A stretch of DNA of 64,000 bases from contig NZ_WHNX01000013.1 of NCBI RefSeq assembly GCF_009362815.1, forward strand, positions 1 to 64,000, written 5' to 3'. The translations under genes were made by a program, and so were the position numbers. How positions within the stretch are numbered: position 1 is the stretch's first letter; the number at the start of each line of letters is the position of its first letter. The DNA comes from Alkalibaculum sporogenes (GTDB lineage: Bacteria > Bacillota > Clostridia > Eubacteriales > Alkalibacteraceae). The notes under the pieces were generated by a model that made no database searches, was not told the origin of the DNA, and saw nothing but the letters and a program-made list of their open reading frames with translations. Positions 8,452-17,438 of the stretch are shown here, piece by piece.

Positions 8452-9210
8452 ATGGTAGATAACAATAAATTTTATATAAAAGACTTAAATCTATACTATG
8501 ACACATTAAGAGCATTAAAAGACGTCAATTTACAAATTAAATCTAATAAGGTTACTGCATTTATTGGTCCTTCTGGTTGTGGAAAATCAACATTAATTAG
8601 ATGCTTAAATAGAATGAATGACTTAATTGAAGGTGTTAAAATCAATGGCTTAGTAGCTATAGATAATACGGATATATATGGAGACATCGATGTTATTACA
8701 TTGAGGACTAAAGTTGGTATGGTTTTTCAGAAACCAAATCCTTTTCCTATGAGTTGCTACGATAATATTGCTTATGGCCCTAGATGTCAGGGGGTTAAAA
8801 GTAAAACAGATATAGATGCTATTGTTGAGAAGAGTTTAAAACAAGCTGCTCTATGGGATGAGGTAAAAGACAGGCTAAATAAATCTGCATTAGGTTTATC
8901 AGGAGGTCAACAGCAAAGACTTTGTATTGCACGTGCAATTGCTATGGAGCCAGAGGTGATATTGATGGATGAACCTACCTCTGCGTTAGATCCTATTGCG
9001 ACTGCAAAAATAGAAGAATTAATAGAGAATTTAAAGAAGTCATATACTATTGTAATAGTAACTCATTCTATGCAACAAGCAGCTAGAATATCTGATAATA
9101 CAGCTTTTTTCTTATCAGGTGAAATAATTGAAAGTGACACAACGTCGAATATATTTACAAATCCTATTAATAAAAAAACAGAAGATTATATTACAGGAAG
9201 GTTCGGTTGA
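8452..9210 (+). CDS. pstB: Phosphate ABC transporter ATP-binding protein
   Basis: The ATPase of the phosphate importer, 252 residues. Walker [10 protein letters not shown] is at 39-47; the PstB-type [22 protein letters not shown]-loop region, the signature LSGGQQQR, Walker [14 protein letters not shown] and the H-loop THSMQQA are all present. The gene follows pstA by 14 bp with an AAAGGAG site and precedes phoU, the usual order. Confidence 0.96.
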   Translation: MVDNNKFYIKDLNLYYDTLRALKDVNLQIKSNKVTAFIGPSGCGKSTLIRCLNRMNDLIEGVKINGLVAIDNTDIYGDIDVITLRTKVGMVFQKPNPFPMSCYDNIAYGPRCQGVKSKTDIDAIVEKSLKQAALWDEVKDRLNKSALGLSGGQQQRLCIARAIAMEPEVILMDEPTSALDPIATAKIEELIENLKKSYTIVIVTHSMQQAARISDNTAFFLSGEIIESDTTSNIFTNPINKKTEDYITGRFG

Positions 9211-9240
9211 TGAAATAAAAAAACAAATGGAGGTGTTTAT

Positions 9241-9894
9241 ATGGTTCATAGAAAAGGCTTTGATAGTGAATTGGATATGTTACATAAGGAAATTTTGGTT
9301 ATGAGTTCAATAGTAGAACAAATGTTGAGAGATTCAATAATTGCTTTAAAAGATAAAAATATTGATCTTGCAATTAATGTTATACAAAGAGATGATTTAA
9401 TAGATAAAAAAGAAATAGATATTCAAGAATTATGTGTCTTGATCATTGCTACACAGCAACCTGTAGCGAAAGATTTAAGGATTGTAACTTCAGCATTTAA
9501 AATTATTTCTAACTTGGAAAGAATAGCAGACCATGCAGTAAACATTTCAGAAATAACTATAAAGTTAAGAGATCAGAAATATTTCAAAAGCTTAATAGAT
9601 ATACCTAAATTATCTGATATGTCTATTGAACTTATAAAGTTGAGCATTGATGCTTATGTAAATCTCGATATATCCAATATGGATGAAATTATTCAGAAAG
9701 AAAATGCAATTGATAATCTTTTTAGATACCTTTATAGAGAGTTAGTATCTATTATGATTAAAGACCCACAAGTAATCGAACAAGCTTCGAGTTTTATATT
9801 TGTTTCAAGCTATTTAGAACGAGTTGCAGATCATGGAATCAATATATTTGAGTCAATTAACTATATTGTAACAGGTAATTATCTTGACTTATAA
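9241..9894 (+). CDS. phoU: Phosphate signalling regulator PhoU
   Basis: A 217-residue all-helical protein with two PhoU repeats. Each has the metal-binding-type motif seen here as NLERIADHAVNI (about residues 90-101) and YLERVADHGINI (about 190-201). It restrains the Pst transporter and the PhoR kinase when phosphate is plentiful. It is the last gene of the pst cluster and ends before a strong hairpin. GGAGGTG precedes the ATG. Confidence 0.95.
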   Translation: MVHRKGFDSELDMLHKEILVMSSIVEQMLRDSIIALKDKNIDLAINVIQRDDLIDKKEIDIQELCVLIIATQQPVAKDLRIVTSAFKIISNLERIADHAVNISEITIKLRDQKYFKSLIDIPKLSDMSIELIKLSIDAYVNLDISNMDEIIQKENAIDNLFRYLYRELVSIMIKDPQVIEQASSFIFVSSYLERVADHGINIFESINYIVTGNYLDL

Positions 9895-9915
9895 GTATAA
9901 AGTAAATTCTAATGG

Positions 9916-9954
9916 AAAGCCTAAAGATTATTGAAAAATATCTTTAGGCTTTTG
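9916..9954 (+). terminator. Terminator of the pst-phoU operon, next to the following gene's start
   Basis: AAAGCCTAAAGAT (9916-9928) pairs perfectly with ATCTTTAGGCTTT (9940-9952), loop of 11. The T tract is only TTTT. The 3' arm ends two bases before the GGTGATG that would serve the next gene (start 9963), so the hairpin could also limit its translation. Confidence 0.75.
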
Positions 9955-9962
9955 GTGATGAT

Positions 9963-10856
9963 ATGGAAAATACTAATTTACTAATATTCACATCTATAAT
10001 AATGGGCACTTTTGCAAGAATTTTTATGATACGAATTGATTATCGACAATATCCTAGCTATCCACAGTCCTTTGTTTCACATTTAATATTGGGATTTGTT
10101 GCAGCGTGCCTAGGTTCTGTTGTAATACCTGCATTTGTCTCACAGGATTATAGTGCTGTTACTTTTTTAGCCTTGGCAACTTCTCAATTTAAGGATATAA
10201 GAAATATGGAAAGGCAAAGTTTAGAAAATTTAGAAGATACAGAACTAGTAATGAGAGGAATGGCTTATATTGAAGATATTTCTAAGAGGTTTGAGGCTAG
10301 AAATTACGTAGCATTCATAACAGCTCTATTTGTATGCGGTATATCTATAGTAATTTCAAATTTTTTTACGCTCTATTTACAAATTGCTCTAAGTGTAGTT
10401 GGCGGATTTTGTATAATATTATTTCTAAATAAACTAATGAAAGCTGATACAATAATCGATATAGCAGAAGTAAAAGAAGCGACAATAAATTTCAAAGGTC
10501 CACTTATGTGTGTCGATGATGTAGTAATTATGAATATTGGTCACAATGTATCGAAAGAAATTCTCATAGAAAAAGCTGTTGCTATTATGTTGTACCCTAA
10601 TGACGTTAATTCAGTAGCAACCTTAGCAAATATAGGTCAAAGACAGGCAATATTACACAATCTAGCTACGCAATTAGGAATACGTAAAGATGTAGATGAA
10701 CCGGATTTCACACCTTTAGCTAGAAGAGAGCCAGAAACTGGAAATATAGCAATTGTAGTTTTAGCAATGAATAATAATATAGATGATATGATAAGTGCAA
10801 CTAAAAAAGTTCCCGTTCTTGAGAGCTCAAGAAGAAAACCTAAGAAAACGTCTTAA
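9963..10856 (+). CDS. YIEGIA-family integral membrane protein
   Basis: A 297-residue protein of the YIEGIA family, named for a conserved motif that appears here as GMAYIEDISKRFEARNY (about residues 98-114). Four transmembrane segments are likely at about 4-22, 38-60, 117-135 and 138-157. A soluble C-terminal half of about 135 residues follows, with a basic tail. Members occur in spore-forming Firmicutes, generally beside a small partner and close to der and gpsA, as here. The molecular function is not established. The ATG is preceded only by GGTGATG, a modest site. It lies 106 bp after phoU and behind its terminator, so it is probably a separate unit. Confidence 0.8.
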   Translation: MENTNLLIFTSIIMGTFARIFMIRIDYRQYPSYPQSFVSHLILGFVAACLGSVVIPAFVSQDYSAVTFLALATSQFKDIRNMERQSLENLEDTELVMRGMAYIEDISKRFEARNYVAFITALFVCGISIVISNFFTLYLQIALSVVGGFCIILFLNKLMKADTIIDIAEVKEATINFKGPLMCVDDVVIMNIGHNVSKEILIEKAVAIMLYPNDVNSVATLANIGQRQAILHNLATQLGIRKDVDEPDFTPLARREPETGNIAIVVLAMNNNIDDMISATKKVPVLESSRRKPKKTS

Positions 10857-10922
10857 GTGTATTAAAGTAAGATAGGAAAAGTCTAAATATAATGATAAAT
10901 ATAAATGAAAGAGGGATATACG

Positions 10923-11111
10923 ATGCCAAGCAGTGATATTATCGTAGCTGTAATTACTACCAATAAAAAGAAAATTCTATTTAGTGGTCCACCGGTTTTT
11001 TATGCAAAAACAAGAGAAGAAATGGAAAAGACTGCACTATTATTATCAAAAACCACAATGGCGATGATTCACGATTTAGAAAATGAATGTCTAGTTATAG
11101 TAAAACATTAG
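10923..11111 (+). CDS. Small partner of the YIEGIA protein (capping complex subunit family)
   Basis: A 62-residue protein that resembles the small family annotated as capping complex subunit for YIEGIA. Its core is IIVAVITTNKKKI, then FYAKTREEMEKTA and a C-terminal VHDLE-like IHDLENECLVIVKH. No signal peptide or membrane segment is visible. An in-frame ATG at 10905 would add six residues, but GAGGG at 10911-10915 is placed for the 10923 ATG, so I chose the latter. It directly follows the YIEGIA gene, which supports a shared complex. Function unknown. Confidence 0.75.
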   Translation: MPSSDIIVAVITTNKKKILFSGPPVFYAKTREEMEKTALLLSKTTMAMIHDLENECLVIVKH

Positions 11112-11258
11112 ATATTATCTAATCAAGCAATCTAGCTATTTATAGTGATTTTGATTCAGGTAGATTGTCGCTAGTAAATGGAGCTATTTGCTAATATCTC
11201 TTGCCTTTATTCTCTGCTAATGATACTATACATAAAGATTAAGTTAAAGGGTGGACAA

Positions 11259-12566
11259 ATGAAATACGATATAATTATAGAAGAAATAGAGGAAAATAGT
11301 ATTGCTGAAGAGTTAGGGATTGAACCGGGAGATATCCTGCTAAGTGTAAACGATAAGAAGCCTAAAGATATACTAGAATACAGGTATTTGACGGATGAAG
11401 AGTTTCTAATCATAGAAATACAAAAAAAGAACGGGCAAATATGGCAACTAGATATTGAGAAGGATTACGACGAAAATATTGGAATTGTATTTGTAGAAGA
11501 GATTATTGATAAACCTAAAAGTTGTCATAATAACTGTGTATTTTGTTTTATAAATCAATTACCTAAAGGAATGAGAGAAAGTCTTTATTTTAAAGACGAT
11601 GATACTAGACTTTCTTTTTTGCATGGTAACTACGTTACACTAACTAATTTATCGGAAGATGATATAAATAGAATAATAGAGTATAGGATACAGCCTATCA
11701 ATATTTCTGTACACACTACAAACCCAGAGCTTAGAATATCGATGTTAAATAATAAAAAGGCTTCGAATATAAACATCCTATTAAAGAGATTTCAAGTCAA
11801 TAAAATTTCAATGAATATTCAGATTGTTTTAGTTCCAGATTATAATGATAGGAAAGAGTTAGATAGAACTTTAAATGATTTAACGAAGCTATATCCTTAT
11901 GTAAACTCAATTTCTGTTGTGCCTGTAGGGTTGACAAAACACCGTGATAATTTGATTGAGATTAGAAGTTTTACCAAAGAGGAATGTTTCGAGTTAGTGG
12001 CACAAATTGAAAATATACAAAATGAAATGATAAAGAAGTATAGTAGACATGTTGTTTATCCCAGTGATGAATTTTTTATAAAGGGTAAGAAGGAGATTCC
12101 TATTAGTTCATATTATGAGGAATTCTCACAACTAGAAAATGGAGTAGGAATGGTATCATTATTTTTGCAACAATGCTATGATACTTTAAATAATCATTAC
12201 ATTAATACTAAGCCTAAAAAAATAACTATTGTAACTGGAGATTTAGTATTTAATTATATAAATAAAGTAACTACAATAGTGATGAAAAAATATCCTGAAA
12301 TAGATATTAAAATTATTAAAATATTTAATAATTTTTTTGGAAACGAGATTACTGTTGCTGGACTTATCACCGCTACTGATATTATTGATCAAATAAAAGA
12401 TTACTCATTAGTGGGAGAAGTTTTGTTTCCAAACAGTATGCTTCGCCATGAACAAGACATGTTTTTAGATAATATAAGCGTAGAGCAAGTATCAGAGATA
12501 TTAAATCTTAATATGATTCCTATGGAAATAGATGGGAAAAAATTTATTGAGAAATTATTATACTAA
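11259..12566 (+). CDS. DUF512 protein with N-terminal PDZ and radical-SAM-like core
   Basis: A 435-residue protein of the DUF512 family, conserved in Clostridia beside der. A PDZ-like domain (about 1-65; EELGIEPGDILLSVN) is followed by a cysteine motif CHNNCVFCFINQLP near residue 88, which resembles a radical SAM iron-sulfur site. The FKDDDTRLSFLHGNYVTLTN segment is also typical of the family. I start it at the ATG behind AAAGGGTGG; an upstream in-frame ATG at 11178 lacks a binding site and would add an unrelated extension. It ends 12 bp before der, so co-expression is likely. A link to ribosome or iron-sulfur biology is only inferred from the neighbourhood. Confidence 0.85.
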   Translation: MKYDIIIEEIEENSIAEELGIEPGDILLSVNDKKPKDILEYRYLTDEEFLIIEIQKKNGQIWQLDIEKDYDENIGIVFVEEIIDKPKSCHNNCVFCFINQLPKGMRESLYFKDDDTRLSFLHGNYVTLTNLSEDDINRIIEYRIQPINISVHTTNPELRISMLNNKKASNINILLKRFQVNKISMNIQIVLVPDYNDRKELDRTLNDLTKLYPYVNSISVVPVGLTKHRDNLIEIRSFTKEECFELVAQIENIQNEMIKKYSRHVVYPSDEFFIKGKKEIPISSYYEEFSQLENGVGMVSLFLQQCYDTLNNHYINTKPKKITIVTGDLVFNYINKVTTIVMKKYPEIDIKIIKIFNNFFGNEITVAGLITATDIIDQIKDYSLVGEVLFPNSMLRHEQDMFLDNISVEQVSEILNLNMIPMEIDGKKFIEKLLY

Positions 12567-12578
12567 GGAGGATTTTAC

Positions 12579-13907
12579 ATGCAAAAGCCAGTAGTTGCAG
12601 TGGTAGGAAGGCCTAATGTGGGTAAATCTACCCTTTTTAATAAAATTGCGGGATCAAGAATATCAATAGTAGAAGATACACCTGGAGTAACAAGAGATAG
12701 AATCTTTGCAGACTGTGAATGGTTAGGACATAAATTTTCATTAATAGATACAGGGGGAATTGAACCTTTTTCTAAAGATATTATTTTGTCACAAATGAGA
12801 CGACAAGCTCAGCTAGCAATCGACACAGCCGATGTTATACTATTATTAGTGGATGGTAGGGTTGGAATGACGCCAGCTGATTTAGAAGTTTCAAATATGA
12901 TAAGAAAAACAAAAACGCCAGTCTTGTTAGTCGTAAATAAAATCGAAACAAAATCTTTAGAAAAAGATATATTTGAATTTTACAATTTAGGTCTAGGTGA
13001 TCCAATAGCTATTTCCGCTGAGCAAGCATTAGGATTAGGCGATTTGCTAGATGAAGTTATTAAATCCTTTGAAAAATCCGAGATAGATTTTGAAGAAGAT
13101 GATAGACTGAAAATTGCAGTTTTAGGAAAACCTAATGTGGGTAAATCAACTCTTGTCAATCGACTCTTAGGTGAAGAGAGAGTTATCGTAAGTAATATTC
13201 CTGGAACTACTAGAGATGCAATTGACTCAGTTTTTAAGTATTATGGTGAAGAATATGTTCTAATTGATACAGCAGGACTTAGGAAAAAAAATAAAATATA
13301 CGATGATATAGAAAAATATAGCATAGTTCGAGCAGTTGCAGCTGTAGAGAGAGCAGATGTATGTTTGCTTTTAATTGATGCAGAAACTGGCATAACTGAG
13401 CAAGATGCAAAAATTGCTGGTATTGCACACAACAGAGGGAAAGCAGCGATTATCGTAGTAAATAAATGGGATACAATAGATAAAGATAATACAACTATTA
13501 AATCATTTGAAAAAGATATTCGTTCAAAACTATCCTTTATGAGTTATGCACCTATACTATATATATCTGCTCTGGATGGACAAAGAGTAAATAAAGTAAT
13601 GGAAACTGTATTACAAGTTAGTAATGAACATGCAAAGAGAATAACTACAGGCCTATTAAATGATATTATAAGCGAGGCTATACTACTCAATCAACCTCCT
13701 TCAGATAAAGGTAGAAGGCTAAAAATTTACTATGCAACTCAAGCAACTATTAGACCACCAACATTTATTTTATTTGTAAATACTAAGGATATATTACATT
13801 TCTCGTATGTTAGATATCTAGAAAATCAGATTCGAAACTCATTTGGTTTTGTTGGAACACCTATTAAGTTTCTAATTCGAGAAAAATCAGATAAGGATGG
13901 GAAGTGA
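12579..13907 (+). CDS. der: Ribosome-associated GTPase Der (EngA)
   Basis: A double-GTPase needed for 50S ribosomal subunit maturation, 442 residues. G domain 1 has GRPNVGKST (residues 8-16), DTGG and NKIE. G domain 2 has GKPNVGKST near 185, DTAG and NKWD. A C-terminal KH-like domain follows to the end. This is the family's usual length and order. A strong AAGGAGG precedes the ATG. The gene's end runs into gpsA. Confidence 0.97.
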   Translation: MQKPVVAVVGRPNVGKSTLFNKIAGSRISIVEDTPGVTRDRIFADCEWLGHKFSLIDTGGIEPFSKDIILSQMRRQAQLAIDTADVILLLVDGRVGMTPADLEVSNMIRKTKTPVLLVVNKIETKSLEKDIFEFYNLGLGDPIAISAEQALGLGDLLDEVIKSFEKSEIDFEEDDRLKIAVLGKPNVGKSTLVNRLLGEERVIVSNIPGTTRDAIDSVFKYYGEEYVLIDTAGLRKKNKIYDDIEKYSIVRAVAAVERADVCLLLIDAETGITEQDAKIAGIAHNRGKAAIIVVNKWDTIDKDNTTIKSFEKDIRSKLSFMSYAPILYISALDGQRVNKVMETVLQVSNEHAKRITTGLLNDIISEAILLNQPPSDKGRRLKIYYATQATIRPPTFILFVNTKDILHFSYVRYLENQIRNSFGFVGTPIKFLIREKSDKDGK

Positions 13908-13911
13908 TTAT

Positions 13912-14937
13912 TTGAAAATTGCAGTTATAGGGGCCGGAAGTTGGGGAACAGCAATAGCAAGCCTACTAGGTGGAAAAGGTCACAATGTACATTTATGGCA
14001 TAGAAGAGAAGAAATCATAAACAATATAAAGTTAGAAAAGGAAAATAAAAAGTATCTTCCAGGTATTAATTTGGGTGATAGTATTTATCCAAGCTCAGAT
14101 TTAGAATTAGTTGTTAAGGATTCACAAATCATTGTATTGGCAGTAGCATCACAAGGAGTACGAGATATATGTACAAGTCTAGAACCTTATGTAAATAGTG
14201 ATCAACAAATAATAAATCTTGCAAAAGGTTTAGAGGACAAGACTTATCTTAGATTGTCTCAAGTAATAAATGAAATATTGCCTTACAATGAAGTATACGT
14301 ATTGTCAGGACCAAGTCATGCTGAAGAAGTTGCTAAACATATTCCTACAACTGTTGTAATATCGGGTGAACGTAAGGACAAATGCGAGTTTTTACAAGAT
14401 GTATTCACTACTGATAGTTTTAGAGTATATACAAATCCAGATATTGTGGGAGTAGAACTTGGAGGAGCGCTAAAAAATATTATTGCACTTGGTGCTGGTA
14501 TGTCAGATGGTCTTGGATATGGGGATAATAGTAAAGCAGCTCTAATGACTAGAGGGATTGTGGAGATTAGTAGACTGGGAAAAGTGCTAGGCGCAAAGAG
14601 CGAAACCTTTGCAGGATTAACAGGTATAGGTGATTTAATAGTAACTTGTACGAGTGTACATAGCAGAAATCGGAGAGCAGGCATACTACTTGGACAAGGT
14701 ATGGATTTGGAAAATGTATTAAATGATATTGGAATGGTTATAGAGGGTATAAAAGCAACAAAAATTGCTTACGAAATTTCTAATCTTTATAATTGTGATA
14801 TGCCAATAACATCTGCAATATACAAAGTACTCTATGAAAATGCTAATGTAAAAGACGTTGTACATCGAATGATGAATAGAAAAAACAAACATGAAATTGA
14901 AGAAATTAATAGCTTGTTTTATCATGGATGGAATTAG
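13912..14937 (+). CDS. gpsA: Glycerol-3-phosphate dehydrogenase [NAD(P)+]
   Basis: It reduces dihydroxyacetone phosphate to sn-glycerol 3-phosphate for phospholipid synthesis. 341 residues. The N-terminal Rossmann fold begins KIAVIGAGSWGTAIA; LSGPSHAEEV and the catalytic Lys in GGALKNIIALGAGMSDGL mark the family. I place the start at TTG 13912, five bases after the der stop, because GGGAAG is suitably spaced. An ATG at 13897, inside der, has AAGG directly against it and would add five residues. plsY, which often sits between der and gpsA and consumes the product, is absent here. Confidence 0.94.
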   Translation: MKIAVIGAGSWGTAIASLLGGKGHNVHLWHRREEIINNIKLEKENKKYLPGINLGDSIYPSSDLELVVKDSQIIVLAVASQGVRDICTSLEPYVNSDQQIINLAKGLEDKTYLRLSQVINEILPYNEVYVLSGPSHAEEVAKHIPTTVVISGERKDKCEFLQDVFTTDSFRVYTNPDIVGVELGGALKNIIALGAGMSDGLGYGDNSKAALMTRGIVEISRLGKVLGAKSETFAGLTGIGDLIVTCTSVHSRNRRAGILLGQGMDLENVLNDIGMVIEGIKATKIAYEISNLYNCDMPITSAIYKVLYENANVKDVVHRMMNRKNKHEIEEINSLFYHGWN

Positions 14938-14984
14938 CTTTGAAGTATCTAGTATCTATATTAGAATTTGAAAATTAATAATGC

Positions 14985-15024
14985 AAATAAGGCGCTGTCC
15001 ACTTAGGAATGGCGCCTTATTTGT
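14985..15024 (+). terminator. Terminator after gpsA
   Basis: AAATAAGGCGC (14985-14995) pairs perfectly with GCGCCTTATTT (15012-15022), followed by GTTG. The stem is strong and AT-flanked. Confidence 0.85.
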
Positions 15025-15048
15025 TGTAACATTAGAAAGTGACGCCGG

Positions 15049-15081
15049 CATCAGAAAACCAAAACCTAAGATTTTCTGATG
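15049..15081. other. Perfect 10-bp hairpin between the convergent genes gpsA and ablB
   Basis: CATCAGAAAA (15049-15058) and TTTTCTGATG (15072-15081) are perfect inverted arms around a 13-base loop. No T tract follows on either strand. It lies 25 bp downstream of the ablB stop and may act as a 3' end element for ablAB. Confidence 0.55.
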
Positions 15082-15105
15082 AAGTTCCACGATTATAAAT
15101 AAGAA

Positions 15106-15936
15106 CTATATTAGTAGTTTGTACCAAACATTCATACTTTCTATTCCTCCAGATATATTGGTATTGTTTTTTAGCGTGCCTGAAAAATTGTATCCATGCT
15201 TTGAGAAAGTAATATTCATAGCATATGAAAGGGATCTGGCTATAGTATAGGCTGTTATAATTCCTCTTTTTTTCATTGTGGACTCCATTTTTTCTAACAA
15301 ATATGAACTAAATCCCATTCCTCTATATTTGGGTAATGTACCAAAATCGGTCATCTCAACATTGTGCATCTGTTCATCCATTTCACTTGATGATACAGAT
15401 ACTAGTTGAGTATCTTTCCATATAGTAAAATAAATAACATTGTACTTCATTGTATCAACAATATATTGCTCATCGTGTATTGGAAAAGGATATGTTTTAA
15501 ATATTATTCTATAGAGGTTAGATATTTCCTTAGAATCATTTAGATTTGCAATTCTATAGTGAAACCCTTTAGGTAATGCATTTGGAATAGGAGATACATC
15601 TTTGCGCTTAGAAGCAGTATCTAATACATTAGTAATATGGATTTCGTCGATTACTTCTCGATCTTTATGAAAGTATTTAGCAAAAAAATAGCCATCTTCT
15701 ACTCCACGATATAAATGTGGAATTTTAGCTTCCATTGCATATTTCTTTTCTATGAAAAGAGACTTTGAAGAAGAAGGTGTCTTGGCAACTATTTTAGTGT
15801 AGTTATTTTTAATCGCTAATTTATCTAAATATTCAAGTGTATCTAAAGAATTATCAAATTTAATTATATATATCCTATTATTATCTTTATCGTGTTGTAT
15901 TACTGAGTTACCAATATTAGTTATAGATCCGTTCAT
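15106..15936 (-). CDS. ablB: Putative beta-lysine N-acetyltransferase
   Basis: It should acetylate beta-lysine at the epsilon nitrogen to give N-epsilon-acetyl-beta-lysine, a compatible solute. 276 residues. The C-terminal half is a GNAT domain (about 125-276) with the acetyl-CoA motif LPKYRGMGFSSYLLEKME. The N-terminal part with KIVAKTPSSSKSLFIEKKYAMEAKIPHLYRG is typical of AblB. AAGGAG is well spaced before the ATG. It lies downstream of ablA on the same strand across a 161-bp gap that holds a dispersed repeat and a hairpin. The pairing with ablA is the main support for the name. Confidence 0.9.
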   Translation of the reverse strand: MNGSITNIGNSVIQHDKDNNRIYIIKFDNSLDTLEYLDKLAIKNNYTKIVAKTPSSSKSLFIEKKYAMEAKIPHLYRGVEDGYFFAKYFHKDREVIDEIHITNVLDTASKRKDVSPIPNALPKGFHYRIANLNDSKEISNLYRIIFKTYPFPIHDEQYIVDTMKYNVIYFTIWKDTQLVSVSSSEMDEQMHNVEMTDFGTLPKYRGMGFSSYLLEKMESTMKKRGIITAYTIARSLSYAMNITFSKHGYNFSGTLKNNTNISGGIESMNVWYKLLI

Positions 15937-15960
15937 TGTTAATTCACTCCTTCAAGAATA

Positions 15961-16028
15961 GCGTCGTTTTATTCAAGTATAATAGCAAAGTTTTGGCCTT
16001 AGCAAGCTAGTCGAACTTTCCTATCATA
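15961..16028 (-). repeat. Dispersed repeat family R1, copy 1
   Basis: Read on the minus strand from 16028, this matches the plus-strand stretch 52472-52543. About 36 bases starting TATGATAGGAAA differ at only about four positions, with weaker similarity continuing to about 70 bases. It lies in the gap between ablA and ablB. Confidence 0.75.
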
Positions 16029-16036
16029 TAACGAAC

Positions 16037-16061
16037 AGAGACACACTCTATGTGTGTCTCT
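16037..16061. other. Hairpin between ablA and ablB
   Basis: AGAGACACAC and GTGTGTCTCT form a perfect 10-bp stem with a 5-base loop. There is no real T tract on the minus strand, so it is more likely an RNA-processing or partial termination element than a full terminator for ablA. Confidence 0.55.
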
Positions 16062-16097
16062 ATTTTATCCCATAGAAAATTTATATGCCTTTTTACC

Positions 16098-17378
16098 TCA
16101 ACTTAGTTCTGGTGAAAATGATATAGTTTTATCGTAATCAGAAAGCAATCTTTCTATACCTACAGCTTTTCTTTTATGAATATTGGGGGAACTTAAGGTT
16201 AAATTGCACTCATCACATTTTAAATCACATGAATTTGACGAATAAGTGTCAGATTCATTATAAGTAGTTATAACACCTTCATAATTTCTTAACACAACTT
16301 TGTTATGAGACCAAGAAACGATATAATTAGGCATAACAGGAATCTTACCTCCACCACCTGGTGCATCAACTACATAAGTTGGTACAGCAAAACCACTAGT
16401 ATGACCACGAAGAGATTCCATAATCTCAATTCCTTTACCTATTGTAGTTCTAAAATGAGATAATCCATTTGACATATCACATTGATATATATAATAGGGC
16501 CTTACTCTATTTTGTACTAATTTTCGCACTAAATTTTTCATTATATATGAACAGTCGTTAACTCCAGCTAATAAAACAGATTGATTTCCAAGTGGGATAC
16601 CACAATCAGCTAACTTTTTTAATGCCTCTTTAGATGACTCTGTAATCTCATTTGGATGGTTAAAGTGTGTGTTTAACCATAAGGGGTTATGTTTTTTTAG
16701 TATATTAACTAATTTATCTGTAATACGAAAGGGCAATACAACAGGAACTCGTGTTCCAATCCTTATAACTTCAACGTGAGGTATTTTTTTGACTTCTGTA
16801 AGTATCCAATCTAGAAATTCATCTGATAATAAAAGCGGATCTCCTCCTGAAAGTAATACATCTCTAATTTTGGAGTGATTTCTTATATATTCTAGAGCTC
16901 CTGATAAAGCTTGTTTATTTTGATTATAATCATTGTCTCCAACTTTTCGCTTTCTAGTACAGTGTCTACAATACATTGCACAAGTATTACTTACATGTAG
17001 TAATACACGGTCAGGATAACGATGTGTAAGTCCAGGTACAGGACTATCTATATCCTCTGATAATGGGTCTTGCATATCATATTCATTTATTATTAATTCA
17101 TCTTTACTAGGAACAGATTGTCTAAATATAGGATCGCTTTCTAAATTTTCCTTATCTATTAATGATAGATAGTATGGTGTAATTGCCATAGGGAATATAG
17201 CCATTGTTGAATTTATCTTGTCTTTTGTTTCCTTATCCATTTTAATTCCAAGAAAAGTTTCTAATCCTTGAACATCGCGTATGGAATTTTTAATTTGCCA
17301 TCTCCAATCAGTCCAGTTTTTATAGATGCTTTTTAATTCAATATCCTCATCATTGGAAATATTAATTGCTTCAATCAT
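16098..17378 (-). CDS. ablA: Lysine 2,3-aminomutase
   Basis: A radical SAM, PLP-dependent enzyme that converts L-alpha-lysine to L-beta-lysine. 426 residues. The iron-sulfur motif is CAMYCRHC (near residue 140), followed by [17 protein letters not shown] and the PLP-lysine segment [14 protein letters not shown] are visible. A C-terminal cysteine cluster CDLKCDEC fits the zinc site of this family. AAAGGAG precedes the ATG. The same enzyme also starts clostridial lysine fermentation, but the adjacent ablB points to osmolyte synthesis. Its promoter is embedded in a 12-bp inverted repeat. Confidence 0.95.
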   Translation of the reverse strand: MIEAINISNDEDIELKSIYKNWTDWRWQIKNSIRDVQGLETFLGIKMDKETKDKINSTMAIFPMAITPYYLSLIDKENLESDPIFRQSVPSKDELIINEYDMQDPLSEDIDSPVPGLTHRYPDRVLLHVSNTCAMYCRHCTRKRKVGDNDYNQNKQALSGALEYIRNHSKIRDVLLSGGDPLLLSDEFLDWILTEVKKIPHVEVIRIGTRVPVVLPFRITDKLVNILKKHNPLWLNTHFNHPNEITESSKEALKKLADCGIPLGNQSVLLAGVNDCSYIMKNLVRKLVQNRVRPYYIYQCDMSNGLSHFRTTIGKGIEIMESLRGHTSGFAVPTYVVDAPGGGGKIPVMPNYIVSWSHNKVVLRNYEGVITTYNESDTYSSNSCDLKCDECNLTLSSPNIHKRKAVGIERLLSDYDKTISFSPELS

Positions 17379-17401
17379 TTTCGTCTCCTTTTTTTGTTTT
17401 T

Positions 17402-17438
17402 AAGTAACAACTTGATTATACTACATAAGTTGTTACTT
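17402..17438. promoter_or_regulatory. 12-bp inverted repeat around the ablA -10, candidate operator
   Basis: AAGTAACAACTT (17402-17413) and AAGTTGTTACTT (17427-17438) are perfect inverted arms 13 bp apart. On the minus strand the ablA -10 TATAAT lies inside the spacer. A dimeric repressor bound here would block RNA polymerase. The regulator is unknown. Confidence 0.75.

Noticed and set aside
15025-15105. Terminator for ablB at the 15049-15081 hairpin
   Set aside because: The stem is perfect, but no T tract follows on the minus strand, so I list it only as a hairpin.
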